A stretch of DNA of 35,323 bases from JBAZCO01 sp041654915 (GTDB lineage: Bacteria > Bacillota > Clostridia > Christensenellales > DTU072): the NCBI GenBank assembly GCA_041654915.1, contig JBAZCO010000006.1, positions 1-35,323 of the forward strand, in the 5' to 3' direction. Of the stretch, positions 8,159 to 16,378 are shown in pieces. The notes under the pieces are model-generated. The model saw only the letters and a list, made by a program, of their open reading frames with translations, made no database searches and was not told the DNA's origin. The translations under genes and the position numbers were made by a program. Positions within the stretch are counted from its first letter, which is position 1. Each line of letters starts with the position of its first letter.

Positions 8159-9883
8159 TTAGTTCGCCTCCTTTATGTTTGTATCTTTTGCAAGCCCCAT
8201 ACCCTTGTCAGGTTTTTTATCAAGGAGATTAAGCACACCCGTCATCATCAACCCCAATTCCTCTTTGGTAACCTTTTGAGAGTGAACAATGCCGGTAACT
8301 TTGCCCTTGCAAAGCACCATTATTTTGTCACAAAGGGCAAGCAGCACATCCAAATCCTCGCCCACAAACAGTATGCCTACGCCATTCTTTTTTTGCTCGT
8401 TTAGAATGTCGTATATCGCATATGACGAATTTATGTCTAATCCTCTAACAGGATAGGCTGTTACTATTAGGTTAGGACCTGTTTGTATCTCCCGCCCTAC
8501 AAGTACTTTCTGCACATTGCCGCCAGAGAGTTTTCTCACGGGGGTTTCGGTTGAGGGAGTGACAATGTTGAGTTCCTTAATGTTTTTTAATGCGTTGTTG
8601 CGGGCGGTTTTCCTATCTACAAACGGGTTGTACCATTTGCCTGCACGGTAACTTTTTAGCATCATATTGTCGGTTATAGATAGTGACGGTGCTAGCCCCA
8701 TACCCAACCTGTCCTCGGGGATAAAGCTCATACTTATCCCCTTCTTGATAATCTCATCTGGGGGCAGTCCAACTATGTTTTCGCCCTTGTGTATGATTGC
8801 GCCGTTAGATATTTTTCTAAGCCCAGCTATTGCCTCGCAAAGCTCTTTTTGTCCGCAGCCGCTTATGCCCGCTATGCCAAGCAGCTCTCCGCCCCTAATA
8901 TAAAAATTGATATCGTCTATGGCTGTGCCGCCCTCGTCATTTTTTATAGAAAGGTTTCTAATTTCAAGTAAGGGACGGTCAAATTCTGTACGAGGGCATT
9001 CAATTTCCAGCTTAACTTTCCTTCCCACCATATAGTCGGTGAGTTGCTGTTCGTTGGTTTCCTCTGTGAGAACAGTATTTATATATTCTCCTTTGCGGAG
9101 TATGGTAACACGGTCGCTAATCTCCATAACTTCGTTAAGTTTGTGGGTGATGATTACGATAGCGTGTCCATTTTCTTTCATTTTTCTAAGTACGGCAAAG
9201 AGTTTGTCTATCTCCTGCACGGTAAGCACGGCGGTAGGCTCGTCCAATATGATTATCTTTGCGCCGTAATACAAAACTTTGATAATCTCAATGGTCTGTT
9301 TTTCACTAACAGCCATATCGTAAACCTTTTTCTTTGGGTCTATTTCAAACCCAAATTTCCCCGCAATATCCTTAATTTTCCCATATCGTTTTTTAGTTAA
9401 AAATGCCTGCTTTGTGTAAAAACCGCCGCATTTTGCAACAACAGCCGCCTTTTTTAGCAATTTTTTTACACCAAACAAGAACTTATCACCGTTGTTTTTA
9501 AATTCGGGGAGAGGAGTATTTAGTTTGGCAAGTTTGTCCTTTAGTCCAAACCGCTCGTTCTCTACGCCCATCCAAATATTATCCGCCGCCGAAAAGATGT
9601 TGACCAACTTAAAATGTTGGTGTACCATACCAATGCCCAATCGCTTTGCGTCCTCGGGAGAGTGTATAACCTCTTTTTTTCCATTAATAAAAATATTGCC
9701 CTCGTCGGGACGGTATATCCCCGAAAGCATATTCATAAGGGTGGTTTTGCCCGAACCGTTTTCGCCAAGCAGGGCGAGTATCTCGCCCTGCTTAACGGTC
9801 AGGTTTACATTGTTGTTGGCAACGACGCTCCCAAAGGTTTTGGTTATACCTTTAAGCTCGATTGCATAGTCGTTATTGTTCAT
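8159..9883 (-). CDS. nupO: BMP-type nucleoside ABC transporter, double ATPase (NupO-like) with an insertion
   Basis: A 574-residue protein with two fused ABC ATPase domains, as in NupO/YufO and sugar ATPases of the RbsA class. Domain 1 has Walker A GENGSGKT (40-47), the Q-loop at Q89, a family-type signature AVSEKQ, Walker B with ILDEP (about 212-216) and the switch His (H247). Domain 2 has the degenerate Walker A usual in this class (GISGCGQKE, 339-347), signature LSGGN (452-456) and a Walker B region ending PVRGLD. Family members I know are near 510 residues. The extra length here is a Lys-rich segment at about 108-165, between Q-loop and signature, within the helical subdomain. The gene starts right after the BMP gene with no strong ribosome site, suggesting translational coupling. 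Confidence 0.92.
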   Translation of the reverse strand: MNNNDYAIELKGITKTFGSVVANNNVNLTVKQGEILALLGENGSGKTTLMNMLSGIYRPDEGNIFINGKKEVIHSPEDAKRLGIGMVHQHFKLVNIFSAADNIWMGVENERFGLKDKLAKLNTPLPEFKNNGDKFLFGVKKLLKKAAVVAKCGGFYTKQAFLTKKRYGKIKDIAGKFGFEIDPKKKVYDMAVSEKQTIEIIKVLYYGAKIIILDEPTAVLTVQEIDKLFAVLRKMKENGHAIVIITHKLNEVMEISDRVTILRKGEYINTVLTEETNEQQLTDYMVGRKVKLEIECPRTEFDRPLLEIRNLSIKNDEGGTAIDDINFYIRGGELLGIAGISGCGQKELCEAIAGLRKISNGAIIHKGENIVGLPPDEIIKKGISMSFIPEDRLGMGLAPSLSITDNMMLKSYRAGKWYNPFVDRKTARNNALKNIKELNIVTPSTETPVRKLSGGNVQKVLVGREIQTGPNLIVTAYPVRGLDINSSYAIYDILNEQKKNGVGILFVGEDLDVLLALCDKIMVLCKGKVTGIVHSQKVTKEELGLMMTGVLNLLDKKPDKGMGLAKDTNIKEAN

Positions 9884-9886
9884 ACT

Positions 9887-11065
9887 TTAGTTTTGGGGTG
9901 TGGTGTCGCTCACGCCTTGAATCCAGTAAGGCATATCCGCTTTAATATTAAGGTCGGTTACTGTGCCTACATTAGTGCCATCGGCTTTCTTGAGAGCAGA
10001 TACCGTTTCGGCTACTGTCCAATTTCCGTCATCGTCTTTGTCAAATGATAGTACTTTACCGCTAAATACATCCCAGCTATCGTTTGCATCGTTAAACTTT
10101 GCCTTAACAAGGTTTACGATTGCTTTGGTGTCGCTATCCACTTCAGAGGAGAACGGAGCAAGGTCAAACAAGCCGTCGGAGAAGTCGCCAAAATATTCAC
10201 GATCAAACTCTTCCCACTTGCCGTCCATAGCCGCTTGGGTTGCCACTTTGTAGTATACGCCCCAATTCCATACAACAGAGGTAAGCACGCTGTTACCTGC
10301 TTCGGTTTTGCTCATATCGGAGTTGTAGCCAATAGCAAATACATTTGCATTCTTAGCCGCAAGTGCAGGTTGTTCGGTGTCGCAGTGCTGTGCAATCACG
10401 GTTGCGCCGTTGTCTATGAGCGCTCTTGCGTGGTCGCCTTCAAGAACGGGGTCGTACCAAGAACCCATAGTCATAACTTCAACAGTAACAGTGGGGTTTA
10501 CTGCTTGTGCGCCAAGCGCAAATGCGTTGATACCGCTAGAAAGTTCGGCAATATAGTTGCCGTGTGCGGCTACATAACCAATTTTGCCGCCTTGTTCTGC
10601 TTTCATTCCGGCAACAAGACCCGAAAGGTAACGGGCTTGATAAATTCTACCAAAGTAGTTGTTAAGGTTGGTAGCGTTGGAGTATCCGCCTGTGCCGTGT
10701 GAAAATATTACATCGGGATATTCCGCTGCCTTATCTCTCATAGGTTCGCCATAGCCAAAGCTTGTGCCAAAGATAATGTTAGCTCCCTCTGCAACCAACT
10801 CGTCTATTGCTGTGTTGATAGCCGCAGCGTTAGTGTCATCCACACTGTCTTTGCGGATGATTTGGGAATCTTTAAGCCCTAGCTCTCTTTGCATATAGAG
10901 TATACCTTGCTCGTGTGCATAAGTGTAACCCGAGGTGGAGCTGGTGGGGTTAATATGAATGACGCCCACTTTGAAATCTTCGTCTGTGTCATTACACCCT
11001 GTAATAACCACAAGACCTGATAATGCGATAGCCGCAATTACCAATACCAATAGAAATTTCTTCAT
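9887..11065 (-). CDS. bmpA: BMP-family nucleoside-binding lipoprotein
   Basis: The extracytoplasmic substrate-binding protein of the importer, 392 residues. A lipoprotein signal peptide ends in the lipobox Ile-Thr-Gly-Cys (C24), and the mature part begins with an Asp-rich linker. The body matches the BMP/PnrA/Med family: KVGVIHINPTSS, NIIFGTSFGYGEPM, a GKIGYVAAHGNY strand and NATVIAQHCDTEQ-like segments of a two-lobed purine nucleoside-binding fold. In this family the protein delivers nucleosides such as guanosine or inosine to the permeases. AGGAGGT lies 4-5 nt before the ATG. It sits between xpt and the ATPase gene on the same strand, the usual order of lipoprotein, ATPase and two permeases. 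Confidence 0.93.
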   Translation of the reverse strand: MKKFLLVLVIAAIALSGLVVITGCNDTDEDFKVGVIHINPTSSTSGYTYAHEQGILYMQRELGLKDSQIIRKDSVDDTNAAAINTAIDELVAEGANIIFGTSFGYGEPMRDKAAEYPDVIFSHGTGGYSNATNLNNYFGRIYQARYLSGLVAGMKAEQGGKIGYVAAHGNYIAELSSGINAFALGAQAVNPTVTVEVMTMGSWYDPVLEGDHARALIDNGATVIAQHCDTEQPALAAKNANVFAIGYNSDMSKTEAGNSVLTSVVWNWGVYYKVATQAAMDGKWEEFDREYFGDFSDGLFDLAPFSSEVDSDTKAIVNLVKAKFNDANDSWDVFSGKVLSFDKDDDGNWTVAETVSALKKADGTNVGTVTDLNIKADMPYWIQGVSDTTPQN

Positions 11066-11143
11066 TGAGACCTCCTGTGCCTTTTGGCAAATTTTTTATG
11101 ACTTGGCGGGGATTAGCCGCTTACATCCGTGGCTTGAACTACA

Positions 11144-11716
11144 TTAGCGGAATGTGATTGTGCCGCTTGTATCCATATAATCTATTATGGCTAAAGACTC
11201 CACTCTTACGCCACTCTTGCGGAGGCTGTCGCCGCCGCCTTGAAATCCTTTTTCTATAACCGCACCCATACCCGCAATGGTTGCGCCCGCTTGGCTTGCA
11301 AGAGAGATTAAACCCCGTGCCGCCTCGCCGCTTGCAAGAAAGTCGTCAATAATGAGAATCCTGTCCTCGTGGGACAGGTATTCTTTGGATATTCTTATAT
11401 CATACTTTTTGCTGTGGGTGAACGAAAAAACTTCTGCTGTATATACGCCCTCGCATTGTGTTTTTACGCTTTGTTTTTTGGCAAATACAACGGGAATATC
11501 AAAAAAGCCAGCGGTAACGCAAGCAATGCCTATCCCAGACGCCTCTACCGTGAGAATTTTGGTGATGTTATCATTCTTGAAAAGATTAAAAAATTCTTTG
11601 CCTGCCTCTTTTAGGAGTTTTACATTTATTTGGTGGTTTAAAAAACCGTCGACCTTCAATAGACCGTCGCCCACCACTCTGCCCTCTTTTAAGATGAATT
11701 CTTGCAGTAAACGCAA
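11144..11716 (-). CDS. xpt: Xanthine phosphoribosyltransferase
   Basis: A 190-residue type I phosphoribosyltransferase that converts xanthine and PRPP to XMP in purine salvage. The PRPP loop ILIIDDFLASGEA (120-132) is intact, and the start (RLLQEFILKEGRV) and end (DYMDTSG) match Bacillota Xpt, which is usually 190-195 residues. The start is a TTG at 11716, with AAGGAG at the complement of 11723-11728, 6 nt upstream; there is no in-frame ATG nearby. It heads a minus-strand operon with a BMP nucleoside importer, so uptake and salvage of purines are expressed together. The leader is only about 60 nt and I do not see a purine riboswitch in it. Confidence 0.95.
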   Translation of the reverse strand: MRLLQEFILKEGRVVGDGLLKVDGFLNHQINVKLLKEAGKEFFNLFKNDNITKILTVEASGIGIACVTAGFFDIPVVFAKKQSVKTQCEGVYTAEVFSFTHSKKYDIRISKEYLSHEDRILIIDDFLASGEAARGLISLASQAGATIAGMGAVIEKGFQGGGDSLRKSGVRVESLAIIDYMDTSGTITFR

Positions 11717-11784
11717 TGCCCGCTCCTTAGGCTACATATAACCCAGAGTTTTATCGTAAATGTAAACAATTTAAAGACAAAATA

Positions 11785-11813
11785 ATTATAAGGCATTAAA
11801 AGTCAGATGTCAA
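11785..11813 (-). promoter_or_regulatory. Full-consensus sigma-A promoter of the xpt-nup operon
   Basis: On the minus strand TTGACA (11813-11808) and TATAAT (11790-11785) are both perfect, with an optimal 17-nt spacer. The predicted transcript start near 11778 leaves a leader of about 62 nt before the xpt TTG. Such a strong promoter suggests control by a repressor or by the leader, but no operator is recognisable to me. Confidence 0.85.
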
Positions 11814-11899
11814 TTTTTTAAAGCCGCTTTGGAATAAAATTTAATTTTTCTCCTTTATTAAATAGCAGTATGGACTATTATATACTAATATCTAATTAT

Positions 11900-11916
11900 A
11901 ATATCATTATGATATT
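11900..11916 (-). repeat. AT-rich inverted repeat after the phosphoesterase gene
   Basis: AATATCAT and ATGATATT form a perfect 8-bp inverted repeat around a single base, directly after the stop codon of the metallophosphoesterase gene. There is no following T-run, so a terminator role is doubtful. Confidence 0.4.
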
Positions 11917-13062
11917 TCATCCTTCGCTATATGATAGTACTTCGCCGTACTCTATCCTGTCTGCAAATTCAGGAGCAGAGGTATCGATAAAAGTGCTAAA
12001 ATCTCCGCCCTCTTTGATATCAACAATGCGTGAGCGCAATACCGAAGTTGTATCCTCGTATCCCTCTGCCTCCGCTTGCGGGGTTACAGCCATCATAATT
12101 TTATGCCCGTCCCGCTTGTAAAAGGTGGTTATACTATTCTGGTGGTTATGCCCCGTGAAAATCCCCCTTATATCCCCAAAAGAAAAAGCATCCTCAAATA
12201 TTCGAGAGCGGGTGTCGCTTGGCGATATACCAGCCCACCTGCCTATTTTTATGTTATCTTGGATATACGCCTCACGATGTTCTATCAAAGGAATATGGGT
12301 GAATAATAAAGAGGGTACGGGTGCGCCGTTGTTTTGCTCTTTTAGCCTAGTTGCCTCGGTCAAATACCAATCTACTTGATTGTCTAAAATATAGCGATAA
12401 GGAAAGGGATAAACTTGGTTATAAGAGCCGCTGTCAAGAAGGTAAATATTAAAGGCAGGGTTTCCCAATTTTCCATAGATTGGGATACTAAAATTGCATA
12501 TTCGGTCATCCTTATAGCCATTTTCATCTGTACCGCTCCACGCAAATGACGAAAAGGCATTTGTATTATGCACACCCCCTATAAAGTGAGGATAGTCCTT
12601 AACAGCCTCCCAGAAATCAACCTTATCCGCCACCCCACTCTCCGAGTCGTGATTGCCAAAGACCATAGTCCAATATTGATTTTTTCCCTCAAATACCTCC
12701 GCCATTCTCTTGTAGGTTTTTACTCCTATGTCCCTAAGATAATCATAAATCATACTTAGCGGAAAAATATTATCCCCGCCCAAAACAACAAGGTCGGGTT
12801 GATAGATATCAATCACGGTATTAATGTAGTTTTCTATATGCGGGGTAAGGGTTTCTTGCTCGTCCATATTAAGTGAGCTTTTTTCAATCACCATCCATTC
12901 ATGAAAGTCGGTTAAGTGGGCAATGCGAAAGCCGCCCTCCTTAAATCGGATGAGCGGCAACGGCTCTTGGCTTTCCTCTGGCGAATGCATCACATAAGCC
13001 ACTACCGCAAATGTGCTAGTGAGCAGGGAGAGGATAAGCAATACAATTATGCTCTTTTTCAA
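11917..13062 (-). CDS. Membrane-anchored calcineurin-like metallophosphoesterase
   Basis: A 381-residue protein with an N-terminal hydrophobic segment (about 4-25) that acts as signal peptide or anchor, so the enzyme works outside the membrane. All metallophosphoesterase motifs are present: Asp-x-His (D52, H54), GGDN (D97), GNHD (137-139), FTH before IPLIEH, and GHNH near residue 311. These bind two metal ions. The arrangement resembles Dcr2-like/purple-acid-type phosphoesterases; the substrate is unknown. The start is a TTG at 13062, chosen because the signal peptide begins exactly there; the ribosome site is weak. Only 12 nt separate it from the end of the PIG-L gene, so the two are probably co-transcribed. 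Confidence 0.85.
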   Translation of the reverse strand: MKKSIIVLLILSLLTSTFAVVAYVMHSPEESQEPLPLIRFKEGGFRIAHLTDFHEWMVIEKSSLNMDEQETLTPHIENYINTVIDIYQPDLVVLGGDNIFPLSMIYDYLRDIGVKTYKRMAEVFEGKNQYWTMVFGNHDSESGVADKVDFWEAVKDYPHFIGGVHNTNAFSSFAWSGTDENGYKDDRICNFSIPIYGKLGNPAFNIYLLDSGSYNQVYPFPYRYILDNQVDWYLTEATRLKEQNNGAPVPSLLFTHIPLIEHREAYIQDNIKIGRWAGISPSDTRSRIFEDAFSFGDIRGIFTGHNHQNSITTFYKRDGHKIMMAVTPQAEAEGYEDTTSVLRSRIVDIKEGGDFSTFIDTSAPEFADRIEYGEVLSYSEG

Positions 13063-13074
13063 GACTCTTGTCCG

Positions 13075-13857
13075 TTAAAAGTCTGCTGCCTCTGGCGCAC
13101 AATGGGTGTGGACGGGTGCAAGTACTCTGTATGCCTCGGCATATTTGCCAAATCTCTTTAAACCATTCTTTATAGCGCTAAGCTTAAAGTATAGCTGCAT
13201 AAACCCAAATATCTTTTCCACATCCTCACTTCCGCCAAACTGGCTCTTGTGCGCACGGAGAGAGCTTATTTTTGCGTCATAGTCACTCTTTTTTATCTTG
13301 AAGTAGGTGTTGGGCTTGTCGGTATAATAGTAGGCTATTCCCTTGTGTTCTGCAACGCTGTCACAGCCAAGTTCGTGCATCATTAGCTTGTTGCCCGCTG
13401 TCATAAATGCGATTTCGCCCGCTCTGCCCGCATTAATATGGTCTATATGCAGTTCGGACTTTAGATGATTATCGGGAACAACCACCATATCCGCCTTGAA
13501 GTTGGCAAGCTCAACTGCAATTTTGTTGCGCATATCAATTATGCTGTAATCGCCTCCGTCAGGGAATCCCATAAACCGCACATCTTCTACACCAAGCAGT
13601 TTCGCAGCGGCAATCGATTCCTCACGGCGCATTGCGACAAGCTCGTCGGTCGTGCGGGACAAGTCATATCCGCCATAGCGTCCGTCAGTCGCTACGATAA
13701 AGCACACACGCTTACCCTCACGCACAAGACGGGATACTGTTGCCCCGCATCCTACCTCTATATCGTCAGGGTGCGGTCCAATAAAGGCAAATGACTCACA
13801 ATCTTTAAACTTAGGAATCGGAATAATCTTTTTAAGTAGCAAACTAAATAATCCCAT
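13075..13857 (-). CDS. PIG-L family N-acetylglucosaminyl-type deacetylase
   Basis: A zinc-dependent amidase of the PIG-L/LmbE family, which removes acetyl groups from GlcNAc-containing substrates such as GlcNAc-PI, mycothiol/bacillithiol precursors or cell-surface sugars. The zinc motif GPHPDD lies at 27-32, the TDGRYGG segment follows, and the second metal motif HIDH is at 137-140. I choose ATG 13857 (260 residues) instead of the in-frame ATG 15 nt upstream, because a perfect GGAGG (complement of 13866-13870) lies 8 nt before it and overlaps the upstream alternative. The neighbouring secreted phosphoesterase suggests a surface or glycoconjugate role, but no substrate can be read from the sequence. 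No other bacillithiol genes are in the window. Confidence 0.88.
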   Translation of the reverse strand: MGLFSLLLKKIIPIPKFKDCESFAFIGPHPDDIEVGCGATVSRLVREGKRVCFIVATDGRYGGYDLSRTTDELVAMRREESIAAAKLLGVEDVRFMGFPDGGDYSIIDMRNKIAVELANFKADMVVVPDNHLKSELHIDHINAGRAGEIAFMTAGNKLMMHELGCDSVAEHKGIAYYYTDKPNTYFKIKKSDYDAKISSLRAHKSQFGGSEDVEKIFGFMQLYFKLSAIKNGLKRFGKYAEAYRVLAPVHTHCAPEAADF

Positions 13858-13876
13858 TTTTATTACCTCCATATAG

Positions 13877-13889
13877 GGCAGATTCTGCC
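13877..13889 (-). repeat. Small inverted repeat just upstream of the PIG-L ribosome site
   Basis: GGCAGA and TCTGCC form a perfect 6-bp inverted repeat around one base, 7 nt upstream of the GGAGG. It could be an operator half-site pair or a small hairpin near the start. The role is unknown. Confidence 0.35.
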
Positions 13890-13968
13890 GCTGTTTTATA
13901 TATTTTTTATTAAACTTTTAATATTTAAAGTCCTCATACAAGAGCGATTAACCGGTCTATGCCGCTTG

Positions 13969-15294
13969 TTAATTTTCTCTAATAAACAAGTCATCATCAG
14001 CAGGTATTGTTTCTGCGCCCTCTGCAATTGTAAAGGTTACCCCGGCAAGTTTTTCCCTCAGATATTCCGTGGGGGTAGATGCCGATGCCGCAAAAGCGCC
14101 CTCCTCTACACCTTCGCTCACATCAAGAACGGGAGGCGCTACTATCGAACAAAAATACCAATCTCTCACACCGTTGTGTCCGTTAAAGGTGATTGAATAT
14201 TTAGAGCTATAAGACTTCCAGTCGGGCGATACAATAACATAGGTAGCGTATTGCTGCAGTCCCGCTTTTATGGCAGGAGTGATTATCCCCATTACCCAGC
14301 TCTGCTTATAGCCGTAAAACTCAACAGCTATTCCCTTGTGAGTCATTGCCTTTACACACTCCAACATAGATGCCCCCGTAGATTCTTGGTAAAGGGGCTT
14401 GCCCGACCACCTTATAATAAGGTTTGTAAAGCTACTCAAAACCACTTTTCCGTTTAGCTCTATCTTAACACCAAAAAAGGGGTCTAAAAGCGCAAGTCTG
14501 TTTGGCAGTTGTTTTTCGGGGAGTTGCCCGTGTTCGGCAAGTTCGGTGAGTAAAAACACCCCTGTTGTTCCAACAACGCCGCCCATAGAGTGTACCGCTA
14601 TACGAATTTCTTGGTCACCCATTGTGTCGGGGAGTAATTTCATTGCTCTTATATAGTCGGCGGCAAAGTGCTCAGATACCGTATATTCGGATGCTTGTTC
14701 AAGCTCTCCCTCACTATTGCGAAAACCCATGCCCTGCGGACCGTTTGTCGCCCATATTTTTGACTCTACTATATGAAAGTTAGCGCCCTCGGAAGTAAAT
14801 GAATTGTAGTGGAAATAAGCCACATTCCAACCTTCCAATTGCCATAGCCTGCCCAAAGAGACATCACTCGTGGTAAGCCCAAACTCCGAAGGAGTAGCAA
14901 TATCTCGGTTAAGATAAAACCGCTCTTGATTGCTAGAACCCTTAGCCTCACCAAGCATACCGTGCACCATAATCAGCGTGGGTTTTGATGGGTCTACCAA
15001 AGCGGCTCCTTCTTCTGTATCGGCACGGAATGTGTCCATTTGCTCTGTACTTTCATTCCATTTTGTCCAAAACAGCCCATGGCTAGCTAAGTCGGGGAAC
15101 TTTTCGGTGTCATAAATGACTTCTGAGGCGTAATCCACATAACCGTTATCACTATAAATATTGTCGGCAGCGGGTCTTTCGGGTGGGGTATCAATAGGAT
15201 TATCATCACCTGTGTCGTCGCAAGCTATCATACCATATGCCGCTCCTGCAACAATAATTAAAACAACCAAAAGCCCTATAAATCTTTTAAGCAT
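13969..15294 (-). CDS. Lipoprotein alpha/beta hydrolase (lipase-like)
   Basis: A 441-residue secreted lipoprotein; the signal peptide ends Met-Ile-Ala-Cys (C25) and is followed by an Asp/Pro-rich linker. The alpha/beta hydrolase core shows the oxyanion motif VHGM (110-113), the nucleophile elbow HSMGG (S236), a likely acid in LLDPFFG (D271) and a likely catalytic His in GHNGVRDW (H373), giving a complete Ser-Asp-His triad. This pattern fits extracellular lipases or esterases; the substrate is unknown. The start at ATG 15294 has AAGGAG at the complement of 15305-15310. The gene is transcribed divergently from bacterioferritin. Another lipoprotein lipase lies at 31139-32461, but the two sequences are clearly different subfamilies. 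Confidence 0.85.
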   Translation of the reverse strand: MLKRFIGLLVVLIIVAGAAYGMIACDDTGDDNPIDTPPERPAADNIYSDNGYVDYASEVIYDTEKFPDLASHGLFWTKWNESTEQMDTFRADTEEGAALVDPSKPTLIMVHGMLGEAKGSSNQERFYLNRDIATPSEFGLTTSDVSLGRLWQLEGWNVAYFHYNSFTSEGANFHIVESKIWATNGPQGMGFRNSEGELEQASEYTVSEHFAADYIRAMKLLPDTMGDQEIRIAVHSMGGVVGTTGVFLLTELAEHGQLPEKQLPNRLALLDPFFGVKIELNGKVVLSSFTNLIIRWSGKPLYQESTGASMLECVKAMTHKGIAVEFYGYKQSWVMGIITPAIKAGLQQYATYVIVSPDWKSYSSKYSITFNGHNGVRDWYFCSIVAPPVLDVSEGVEEGAFAASASTPTEYLREKLAGVTFTIAEGAETIPADDDLFIREN

Positions 15295-15327
15295 TCAATA
15301 AATACTCCTTGTTAAAACATATATAAT

Positions 15328-15356
15328 ATAGTACCATAACTCTTACTAAATTGCAA
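15328..15356 (-). promoter_or_regulatory. Candidate promoter of the lipase-like gene
   Basis: On the minus strand TTGCAA (15356-15351) and TACTAT (15333-15328) are separated by 17 nt, about 34 nt upstream of the start codon. Motif match only. Confidence 0.55.
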
Positions 15357-15389
15357 TAAAATAAAATTTTTAGAACAGCTTTTTGTGAG

Positions 15390-15402
15390 CGCAAAAATTG
15401 CG
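15390..15402. promoter_or_regulatory. Inverted repeat upstream of the bacterioferritin promoter
   Basis: CGCAA and TTGCG are separated by AAA and lie 2 nt upstream of the bacterioferritin -35 box, in the divergent intergenic region. This could be an operator for either gene. It does not match the Fur or PerR consensus that I know. Confidence 0.35.
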
Positions 15403-15404
15403 TA

Positions 15405-15433
15405 TTGATTTATTTTGTTCTTTGTTATATAAT
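15405..15433 (+). promoter_or_regulatory. Promoter of bacterioferritin
   Basis: TTGATT (15405-15410), a 17-nt spacer and a perfect TATAAT (15428-15433). The predicted transcript start near 15440 gives a leader of about 50 nt with AAGGAG before the ATG. Confidence 0.75.
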
Positions 15434-15489
15434 AAGAGCGAACCACTTTCAACGGTTTTAATATAATTTTAATAAGGAGATTATTTAAT

Positions 15490-15957
15490 ATGAAAGGCGA
15501 CCCTAAGCTTATTGATACGCTAAATGCTTTGCTTGCAGATGAATTAGCGGCAATAAACCAATACATAGTTCACGCAGAAATGTGCGAAGATTGGGGCTAT
15601 GGCAAACTGCACGCTGGTTTCGAAAAGCGTGCAATAGACGAAATGAAACACGCCGAAAAACTTATCGGCAGAATTCTTTTTCTTGGCGGCACACCAATAG
15701 TGACCCAGCTAAACAGCATACATATTGGCGCTAGTGTTCCCCAACAAGTAGAATATGACCGCATTGCAGAAACAGGCGCAATCAAGGCATACAACGATGC
15801 CATTGTGCTTGCAGGTGAAGTAAGAGATTATGCAACCCGTGATATCTTAATGCAAATCCTAAATGATGAGGATGCTCATATGGACGAGTTAGAAGAACTC
15901 CTAGACCAAATTGAACAAATGACACTCCCCATATTCTTAACTACACAAATAAAATAA
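15490..15957 (+). CDS. bfr: Bacterioferritin
   Basis: A 155-residue four-helix iron-storage protein that forms 24-subunit shells in this family. Every ferroxidase ligand is at its canonical number: E18, E51, H54, E94, E127 and H130. M52, the residue that binds heme between subunits in true bacterioferritins, is also present, so heme binding is likely. AAGGAG lies upstream of the ATG and a clear promoter precedes it. The gene stands alone between a divergent lipase-like gene and a strong terminator, without a bacterioferritin-associated ferredoxin beside it. It would store iron and detoxify oxidants in what is probably an anaerobe. Length and residues match the family, so confidence is high. 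Confidence 0.96.
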   Translation: MKGDPKLIDTLNALLADELAAINQYIVHAEMCEDWGYGKLHAGFEKRAIDEMKHAEKLIGRILFLGGTPIVTQLNSIHIGASVPQQVEYDRIAETGAIKAYNDAIVLAGEVRDYATRDILMQILNDEDAHMDELEELLDQIEQMTLPIFLTTQIK

Positions 15958-15993
15958 GGCAGCCAATAACCATAGTTTGGTTACCTCTAAACC

Positions 15994-16024
15994 GAAAAAG
16001 ACGAGTTCACTACTCGTCTTTTTC
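15994..16024 (+). terminator. Terminator after bacterioferritin
   Basis: A 13-bp perfect stem, GAAAAAGACGAGT (15994-16006) with ACTCGTCTTTTTC (16012-16024), around a 5-nt loop; the distal arm ends in T5. A smaller hairpin (TAACCA/TGGTTA at about 15967-15983) lies just before it. Confidence 0.9.
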
Positions 16025-16192
16025 ATTACTGCGCCGCTAATACAAACACAATACATATAATCATTTGGCTAAAAAAGTATTGCCAAAACCAAATTAACTT
16101 GGCGACTCAAAGCGAGGCGCTAACAACAGCATAGGTTACAAAACACTAAAAATCCTATCTGCCCGCAAGGGTAACATATGCCCTTGCCGTAA

Positions 16193-16378
16193 ACAAAAAA
16201 CACAGACAAATTGGATGCCTTTACTTCTAATATAGAATTTCTTAAAGCGGATATCTCCGAAAAGAGCAAGGTCAAGCTGCCCGTTTTTATTACACACCTT
16301 TTCTTGCTAAATAAAAAACCTAAAATCACCATAAAACATTACAAAGTAATGTTTGACAACAAAAGCATAATATGCTAA
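16193..16378 (+). pseudogene. Possible decayed coding fragment
   Basis: A plus-strand frame stays open for 61 codons to a TAA at 16376 and reads as normal-looking protein (for example KLDAFTSNIEFLKADI and PVFITHLFLLNKKPK), but it lacks an ATG and a ribosome site. Another plus frame just upstream (about 16132-16233) also reads coherently and then stops, as expected if a frameshift and stops broke an older gene. The end overlaps the tRNA promoter. I do not recognise the family and cannot exclude chance. Confidence 0.22.
16334..16354. repeat. Perfect inverted repeat overlapping the tRNA-Ser -35 box
   Basis: AAACATTAC and GTAATGTTT pair perfectly (9 bp) around AAA. The right arm shares two bases with the -35 box. 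A second palindrome, AGCATA/TATGCT (16364-16376), fills most of the promoter spacer. Confidence 0.6.

Noticed and set aside
11076..11092. TGCC/GGCA mini-hairpin before the BMP lipoprotein ribosome site
   Set aside because: A 4-bp stem with an A-rich loop is expected by chance in AT-rich spacers.
11717..11916. Purine riboswitch upstream of xpt
   Set aside because: I looked for the aptamer core on the minus strand and did not find it; the predicted leader is also too short.
16120..16332. A 70-codon minus-strand frame
   Set aside because: No ribosome site, Cys/Phe-rich random-looking composition, and it would overlap the more coherent plus-strand fragment.
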